Shown in pieces: positions 1 to 4,181 of a DNA stretch of 6,437 bases. The notes beneath the pieces were generated by a model. That model was given only the letters and a program-made list of their open reading frames with translations. It was not told the DNA's origin and ran no database searches. The stretch spans positions 1 to 6,437 of the forward strand of contig CALEIO010000295.1 of the NCBI GenBank assembly GCA_937875885.1, in the 5' to 3' direction. Origin of the DNA: an uncultured Clostridia bacterium. GTDB lineage: Bacteria > Bacillota > Clostridia > Oscillospirales > Acutalibacteraceae. How positions within the stretch are numbered: the first letter of the stretch is position 1; the number at the start of each line of letters is the position of its first letter. Position numbers and translations under genes: made by a program.

Positions 1-3000
1 TAAGGTCAGATGTAACACAATCAAACTCTGTGTCCCAACCTGTGAAGTTGTATCCTTTTCTTGTGGGAGCATCGGGAGCTGTTGCACTTTTGCCCTCACT
101 TACAACCTGAACTTTCAACAGAGTATTGTTATAATTTACAAATGCAACATAATAGGATTTTGCAACTTCATCAGGATTCGTATCAGGCTCAGTGGGGTCT
201 GTATCAGGCTCTACGGGTTCTGTTACAGGAGGCTCCACAGGTTCTGTGTCGGGTTCCGTGGGATATGTTACGGGAGGTTCAACGGGTTCGGTGTCCGGTT
301 CTACAGGCTCTGTTACAGGAGGTTCAAATTCACCTTTAACAATGGAAAGTTTCACCTTCGTTGTGTTATTTTCTGTCACCTCATAAACCACAAAAGTATA
401 TGTGCCACCCGTAGCATTGAATGTTATATTTTCACTTGTGCTAGAAAGTACCGTCCAAGCATCGCAACCATCTTCAGCAATACCAGGATTACCATACCAA
501 ATGAAGTTCGCGAAGTCATAGACTTTAAGTTCGTATTGTCCTGCTTCAAGAGTTGTTGTTAAGTAGTATCTGTCATCAGAGTGTTTATTCATAGAAGAAC
601 TCAAGTTCCAATCCGTAAATGTTCCTCTGATATAATACTTCGACATCTCGTCGCTGTTATCCTCAACCTCTAAAACAGGGCAGTCCCAAACATTCCATTT
701 GCCTAACATATTGCGTGAATCTATGCGGTATCCTTTGTAATCAGATATATCATCTATATTTACTGTTTGTGTTCCTGAACCATTATTAAAAATAACATGA
801 GTCATATTACTCGGTATAATATAATAATATATATTTTTCCCCGCTTTATTTTGTGATAATAAGTTCATTGGAACGCCCGGCCAATCATAAGCGGCGCCAT
901 CAACATTATTCCAATAATAGATATTTACATTATCCCAAGAGGCCATATCGGTAAAAAATAACATAATCTCGTCTTCCGACTTTGTTTGACTTAAAGGTAA
1001 TATACTTTGCTGATCTATTACTTGATCACAAATGTTGCATATTAATAATTCAAGACCCTCCTCATAAATACTGGGATGTTCCGCAGTAACACGCTGAATA
1101 TCACTATGATCACATTCGCCGTATACAAGGGCTAACCAGTTGTCTTCAGAAAAATCCCCATAATAATCGAAAGTTACAACGCCGGAGTCGTTTGCTGTCG
1201 CTTGTGAGATATATAGAATGTTAGAAGGCGTTATCTCATAGTTATCGGAAGTTCCTTTCACAATCAGCATTGCAGCCTCTGTACCGGGAACAAGATTTTC
1301 TCTTATAACAATACCATCATCTTCGTCTGCTGCACCCATATTAACTGAATCGGAGGCACCAACAGAAGCAATATCATTCTTGGTCATAATACCGAGGGCA
1401 GTGTTATAACTTTCCTCGTCGTCCCATTCGCACAGATATACTTTCTGGTCTTCGGAAGTGCCCTGTCCGAAGTTACCATCATTCCATGTGCCGTCAGGGA
1501 ACATCCAGTAAAACATTCCATAAAACTCACCGATATTTTCGTTGTTTGGTTCACCCTCTGCCCAGTTTTCATAGCTTATATCTTCGTTGGTTACCCACTC
1601 CCAAACATCAGGGGAATTTATATCCGTATATCCGAAATATGCATTTGTATAATTCGTCTCCGTAATATATTTATATAGCTCATCATTTTCCTGAGCATTG
1701 TTGATTGTAGCTAAGTGGCCACCAAGTGATTCGCAGTAGTCAGCTGCTTCTTCCCAAGTGTCCACATTACTATCAAACAACTTGTAATAGTGATCATTGT
1801 GTTCATATACATCATAAACGGATGTGTAATTTCTGTGCTTCTCTGCAATTATAGGAGATGTTTGTATACCTGCACTCTCACCCTCTTTGTAAAGAATTAT
1901 AGTTTTATATTCTGCTTGAGCAACAGAATATGTCGTTTCTCTGGTTAGATAACCGTTCATTGTGGCAACAAGTGTTTGCTGTCCCTTTGAAAAGTACAAA
2001 ACTACCTTTCCGTTTTCATCAGTTTTGCTACCATTAACATCTGCGCCCTCAATGGGTTTGAATTCTGAATTTACAACTTTTACAGTTTGCTTGTATTCAA
2101 CATTCGGACATACCGTAAATGCAAATTTGTTTGTATCAAAGGAATAATAAAAATCACATATTTTATTCTTTATGGTTAAGACCTCAGCCTCAAATTCCCA
2201 ATGTTTGGCTATTTCCAGAGTAAAGGATATATCAAGCTGGAACGATATATCTCCGGCAATACAGCAAAAGCACTTATGAATCTCATCTTCGCCGCTTGTA
2301 TCCTCTGTGGAGTATTCCGTAGAAGCACTCACAACCACGCCTGCTCTTATGGTTGCTTCTGCAGATATAAGATCAGCTAAAATTCCGATGTGAGGTTCCA
2401 GCGAAAGGCCGATAAACACCTCTGCCTCAACTTTAAATGTTGCTGTAAATTTAGCGGGTTTGCTTAAATCCTCCCAACCTGCATTGGTATAGCGTTTTCC
2501 AGCCTGCCCGGTAAGATTACCGCTAATCGTTGCTGTGATCTTTCCTTCCACAACAATTGAAGGAGTAAAATCTATGTATACACCCGGTACGGGAGAAAAG
2601 CCAAAACAACCCAAAGGAAACTTTAGTTTAGTATCTTCATCGGTTTCTAATTCAAATTCAGCCGATATTCCTAAATCATATTTTACATAAAAAGAAAAGT
2701 CTACCTTATCTTCCTTAAACAGCTTTGCATCGTAGTAACACTTGATGTTTGATTCAAATTTACATTCTATTCTACCCGTTATGGTAGCCAATCCTTTACT
2801 TTTTTCAATTTTATAACTTGCACTCAACGATTTGATTTTTTCAAAATCTACAAGTTCAGCTCCCAATTCTGCAACATCTTTTTTATCTTCTTCAAGGCCA
2901 ATATATTCAACGCCATCTTCCAGATTAGAGTTGTCTATGGTTGCTTGCTCTCCGGTTTGGGTTGCATCAATCTTGATATATTCAAAGGCTTCTTCAAGTT

Positions 3001-3826
3001 GAACTTCAGCACCGCAGATTGTTGCAGTGCTGCCGTCTATATCAATAGATTCGACCTTAATAATCAATACACTGCCGTCATCTGTTGTATATGAGAAAAT
3101 ATCGCCAATTTGCAGATTTACAACTGTTTCATCAATGTTCTCGATGACATATACAGCATCAATCTCGTCAACAGAAAGCACTTCATTAACCGTATCTGTT
3201 GATTCTATAAGGATCGTATCGTCTCGGTATACCAAGAAATTATCAGTTTCATCATCATTAAGATTTAAAACTTTCTCCTCATCGAAATCCTCTGTGGTCT
3301 TAGATAAGAACAACTGCATCTCCTCTGTATATGTATTGCATTCATACATCTGACACAAAGGAATATTAGTATTTATATCCAACAGCATCGCTTTAACGAA
3401 AAAGAATTCCGGCATAGAATCAATTTCCAAATCAACAGCAACGCTTTTTTGATCCGATGTTATGTCTGCAAAACCCGAACCATACATAATATTGCCTTCC
3501 TCATCAAAGATTCCGACAACTACTTTTGCATCTGTAAGAACTTGCACATCAACATAAGCAATTTTATCTAATACCAAGAGATTGAAAATCCGATTGCTAT
3601 ATTGCAAATCATCTTCCGTATAGTTTTCGTCGTATTCAGCCAAAAGCATTGCACCAAGTGAATCGGATGCAGTTACACCAAGTTCATAGTTATCCGCATC
3701 TGCTGATACTTCAGTAGAATCCTCACTTAGGTTTGCCGCTGATGTGTTCAGCGGAGCTGTTGCAAACACGCTAAAAAACATAACTATGGCTATCAGTAAA
3801 CTCAGGCTTTGTTTTGTTCTTTTCAT
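1..3826 (-). CDS. Secreted modular carbohydrate-binding protein (C-type lectin + CBM26-like), C-terminus beyond window
   Basis: An open frame of 1275 codons starts at ATG 3826 and runs without a stop off the left edge. The start is fixed by AGGAGGT seven bases upstream and by an immediate signal peptide. Order by residue: signal peptide 1-30; unrecognised region about 31-575; carboxypeptidase-regulatory/CNA-B-like sandwich about 577-649; C-type lectin about 679-801; beta-rich spacer about 805-903; CxH...CxxC motif 905-933; CBM26-like module about 954-1035; X25/SusE-like module about 1061-1163; P/E/T repeat linker 1166-1220; start of a Listeria-Bacteroides repeat about 1224-1275. No glycoside hydrolase domain is seen, so the likely role is binding starch or other glycans at the cell surface or in a secreted complex. 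The anchor (sortase signal, dockerin or other) would lie past the edge and is unknown. Codon use is mixed, with many AAA and TTA codons, unlike the neighbouring glgP. I am sure it is a real secreted protein, and moderately sure of the glycan-binding role. Confidence 0.93.
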   Translation of the reverse strand, partial: MKRTKQSLSLLIAIVMFFSVFATAPLNTSAANLSEDSTEVSADADNYELGVTASDSLGAMLLAEYDENYTEDDLQYSNRIFNLLVLDKIAYVDVQVLTDAKVVVGIFDEEGNIMYGSGFADITSDQKSVAVDLEIDSMPEFFFVKAMLLDINTNIPLCQMYECNTYTEEMQLFLSKTTEDFDEEKVLNLNDDETDNFLVYRDDTILIESTDTVNEVLSVDEIDAVYVIENIDETVVNLQIGDIFSYTTDDGSVLIIKVESIDIDGSTATICGAEVQLEEAFEYIKIDATQTGEQATIDNSNLEDGVEYIGLEEDKKDVAELGAELVDFEKIKSLSASYKIEKSKGLATITGRIECKFESNIKCYYDAKLFKEDKVDFSFYVKYDLGISAEFELETDEDTKLKFPLGCFGFSPVPGVYIDFTPSIVVEGKITATISGNLTGQAGKRYTNAGWEDLSKPAKFTATFKVEAEVFIGLSLEPHIGILADLISAEATIRAGVVVSASTEYSTEDTSGEDEIHKCFCCIAGDISFQLDISFTLEIAKHWEFEAEVLTIKNKICDFYYSFDTNKFAFTVCPNVEYKQTVKVVNSEFKPIEGADVNGSKTDENGKVVLYFSKGQQTLVATMNGYLTRETTYSVAQAEYKTIILYKEGESAGIQTSPIIAEKHRNYTSVYDVYEHNDHYYKLFDSNVDTWEEAADYCESLGGHLATINNAQENDELYKYITETNYTNAYFGYTDINSPDVWEWVTNEDISYENWAEGEPNNENIGEFYGMFYWMFPDGTWNDGNFGQGTSEDQKVYLCEWDDEESYNTALGIMTKNDIASVGASDSVNMGAADEDDGIVIRENLVPGTEAAMLIVKGTSDNYEITPSNILYISQATANDSGVVTFDYYGDFSEDNWLALVYGECDHSDIQRVTAEHPSIYEEGLELLICNICDQVIDQQSILPLSQTKSEDEIMLFFTDMASWDNVNIYYWNNVDGAAYDWPGVPMNLLSQNKAGKNIYYYIIPSNMTHVIFNNGSGTQTVNIDDISDYKGYRIDSRNMLGKWNVWDCPVLEVEDNSDEMSKYYIRGTFTDWNLSSSMNKHSDDRYYLTTTLEAGQYELKVYDFANFIWYGNPGIAEDGCDAWTVLSSTSENITFNATGGTYTFVVYEVTENNTTKVKLSIVKGEFEPPVTEPVEPDTEPVEPPVTYPTEPDTEPVEPPVTEPVEPDTDPTEPDTNPDEVAKSYYVAFVNYNNTLLKVQVVSEGKSATAPDAPTRKGYNFTGWDTEFDCVTSDL
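2..157 (-). other. Start of a Listeria-Bacteroides (InlB B-type, Flg_new) repeat
   Basis: Residues about 1224-1275 read YYVAFVNYN, LLKVQVVSEGKSATAP, DAPTRKGYNFTGWD and then FDCVTSDL, where the window ends. The G-x-x-ATAP-x-AP-x-R-x-GY-x-F-x-GW order is the signature of this repeat family, found in cell-surface proteins as a beta-grasp-like spacer. More copies or an anchor may follow outside the window. Confidence 0.85.
170..325 (-). repeat. 45-bp tandem repeat encoding a Pro/Glu/Thr linker
   Basis: Three adjacent 45-bp units (281-325, 236-280, 191-235) plus a partial unit (170-190) encode EPPVTEPVEPDTEPV, EPPVTYPTEPDTEPV, EPPVTEPVEPDTDPT and EPDTNPD. The units differ at synonymous and a few coding positions, so they are diverged rather than freshly copied. 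Each unit itself splits into related 7-8 residue halves. Such acidic, proline-rich segments are extended linkers in secreted modular proteins. Here the linker separates the glycan-binding modules from the C-terminal part. Confidence 0.9.
338..646 (-). other. X25/SusE-like starch-binding-type module
   Basis: Residues about 1061-1163 start with YYIRGTFTDWNL (Y1064, W1073), then a YYLTTTLEAGQYELKV strand pair at 1087-1102, WYG at 1110-1112, and a closing NITFNATGGTYTFVVYEV sheet at 1133-1150. This G-x-F-x-x-W ... L-x-AG-x-Y-E-x-K-V layout recalls the X25-type and SusE/SusF C-terminal modules seen in amylases, pullulanases and starch-binding proteins. A related immunoglobulin-like fold without glycan binding is possible. 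It follows the CBM26-like module after about 25 residues. Confidence 0.6.
722..967 (-). other. CBM26-like starch-binding module
   Basis: Residues about 954-1035 follow the CBM26 pattern. A first strand (IMLFFTD) leads to a W-x-NVNIYYW strand at 964-972, then the WPGVPM loop at 982-987, a YYYIIP strand at 1000-1005, and VIFNNGSGTQT at 1011-1021. CBM26 modules are found in starch-degrading enzymes and starch-adherence proteins, where aromatic residues stack on alpha-1,4-glucan. Here Y970/Y971, W972, W982 and the N/Q-rich FNNG...Q loop are the candidate contacts. The family call is from remembered motifs, not a profile search. Confidence 0.78.
1022..1117 (-). other. CxH...CxxC motif segment (possible small zinc site)
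   Basis: Residues 905-933 contain C905-D-H907, a spacer with an EHPSIYEEG turn, then C930-N-I-C933. This resembles a short element common in large secreted proteins of Clostridia, of the form CxH-(about 22)-CxxC with a middle segment usually like 'ATCTEDG'. The four ligands could bind a metal, but that is inference. It sits between the lectin spacer and the CBM26-like module. Confidence 0.55.
1424..1792 (-). other. C-type lectin domain
   Basis: Residues about 679-801 carry the hallmark order of the C-type lectin fold. This is a YYKLF strand, then a helix with W-EEA-x2-YC-x3-GGHLATI (C698, G702-G703, H704), a YFGY strand near 730-733, VWEWV near 741-745, W755, the EPN motif at 759-761, WND at 781-783, and the closing YLCEW strand at 797-801. 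EPN plus WND are the usual residues of calcium site 2, and EPN is associated with mannose/glucose-type ligands in animal lectins. C698 and C799 can form the conserved long disulfide. The second conserved cysteine pair is absent, since no cysteine follows WND before C799. Ligand and calcium binding are inferred. Confidence 0.88.
1880..2098 (-). other. Carboxypeptidase-regulatory / CNA-B-like beta-sandwich
   Basis: Residues about 577-649 show the usual pattern of this fold. It opens with a VKVVN strand, followed by the PIEGADV turn, a TDENGKV loop at about 602-608, a QQTLVATMNGY strand pair, and a final hydrophobic strand. Such domains act as structural spacers or stalks in secreted proteins of Firmicutes. 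The domain directly precedes the lectin domain. The assignment is from pattern only. Confidence 0.6.
2102..3736 (-). other. Unrecognised N-terminal extracellular region (about 545 residues)
   Basis: Residues 31 to about 575 match no family I can name. Residues about 45-150 read like a beta-sandwich, with alternating hydrophobic strands and an FDEEGN turn. Residues about 170-310 are acidic, rich in D, E, I and V. Residues about 330-560 consist of long amphipathic beta-strands with repeated F/V/I-x-F patterns. These include a GFSPVPG segment near 409-415 and a cysteine cluster C519, C521, C522, with C557 and C573 further on. This could be one large beta-sandwich or barrel domain or several smaller ones. 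No catalytic signature is apparent. Confidence 0.6.
3737..3826 (-). other. Signal peptide of the secreted protein
   Basis: Residues 1-30 have a basic n-region (K2, R3, K5), a hydrophobic core from L8 to about A24, and a small-residue end, NTSAA at 27-31. Cleavage after A30 or A31 fits the signal peptidase I rule of small residues at -3 and -1. There is no lipobox cysteine, so this is not a lipoprotein signal. The predicted site is inferred by eye. Confidence 0.88.
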
Positions 3827-3833
3827 AAAGAAA

Positions 3834-3840
3834 ACCTCCT
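3834..3840 (-). promoter_or_regulatory. Ribosome binding site of the secreted protein gene
   Basis: AGGAGGT on the minus strand is a perfect Shine-Dalgarno match, seven bases before ATG 3826. It decides the start codon, and the encoded protein begins directly with a signal peptide. Confidence 0.93.
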
Positions 3841-3976
3841 TTATAGATACGAAAGATTACACTCAAAGTTAATGCAAAATGTGTGTGCGGTGCAAGAAAT
3901 AACAGATTCATATACAAAATACACAAAAGAAAATCACATAATCAAAACAATAAGTGCACTATATCTTTAGATTTTC

Positions 3977-4005
3977 AGTATATCACCTCTGAAATAAAAA
4001 AGCAA
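3977..4005 (-). promoter_or_regulatory. Putative sigma-A promoter with extended -10, for the secreted protein gene
   Basis: On the minus strand there is TTGCTT (4005-4000), a 17-base spacer, and TATACT (3982-3977). TG sits one base before the -10, making an extended -10 (TGATATACT). Transcription would start near 3970, giving a leader of about 144 bases. The -35 matches TTGACA at four of six positions and the -10 matches TATAAT at five of six. It is the best promoter I find in the gap, but it is untested. Confidence 0.6.
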
Positions 4006-4108
4006 CAATATTTATCCGCTTGCTTTGATTAAGCCATAGATGGTTGTTTTTTAATTCTGCCTTGCAAAAATGAGCTATGTGATATGTTTATTACAAGAAC
4101 TTTTATAT

Positions 4109-4145
4109 AAAAAAACCGGTACATCCGCTTGGGATGTACCGGTTT
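4109..4145 (-). terminator. Intrinsic terminator of glgP
   Basis: Bases 4113-4126 and 4132-4145 form a perfect 14-bp inverted repeat around a 5-base loop. The core stem is ACCGGTACATCC-type and GC-containing. Reading the minus strand, the stem runs into a tract of seven T (4115-4109), the last three overlapping the stem. It lies 36 bases after the glgP stop. On the plus strand only TTT followed by mixed bases comes after the stem, so it points in the glgP direction. Confidence 0.93.
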
Positions 4146-4181
4146 ATTATACATTATTAATTGTGTAGTTGTGAGTCCGGA

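Larger units (their letters stand above)
3827..4181. other. Intergenic region between glgP and the secreted protein gene
   Basis: This 355-base gap is strongly AT-rich; 3901-3960, for example, has 15 G/C of 60. It holds the glgP terminator at the right, the putative promoter in the middle, and a leader of about 144 bases ending in the ribosome binding site. I see no coding frame, no tRNA, no recognisable riboswitch and no catabolite-response (cre) match in it. Confidence 0.8.

Noticed and set aside
61..386. Two overlapping plus-strand frames, one giving a Gly/Ser/Thr-rich repeat protein.
   Set aside because: They are the antisense reading of the P/E/T linker repeats of the secreted protein, whose minus-strand frame is clearly coding.
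3027..3353. A 108-codon Ser-rich plus-strand frame.
   Set aside because: It lies opposite an uninterrupted coding frame, with no ribosome binding site and low-complexity composition typical of a shadow.
3841..3970. Possible riboswitch or T-box in the leader.
   Set aside because: No conserved core of a known class and no terminator-like stem in the leader could be found.
4034..4043. Small palindrome ccatagatgg as an operator.
   Set aside because: Only four base pairs with a two-base centre, and it lies upstream of the putative promoter without any matching regulator evidence.
4014..4131. The 9-base string atccgcttg occurs at about 4014-4022 and again at the terminator loop (4123-4131).
   Set aside because: It is short, only two copies, without extended similarity; chance is sufficient.
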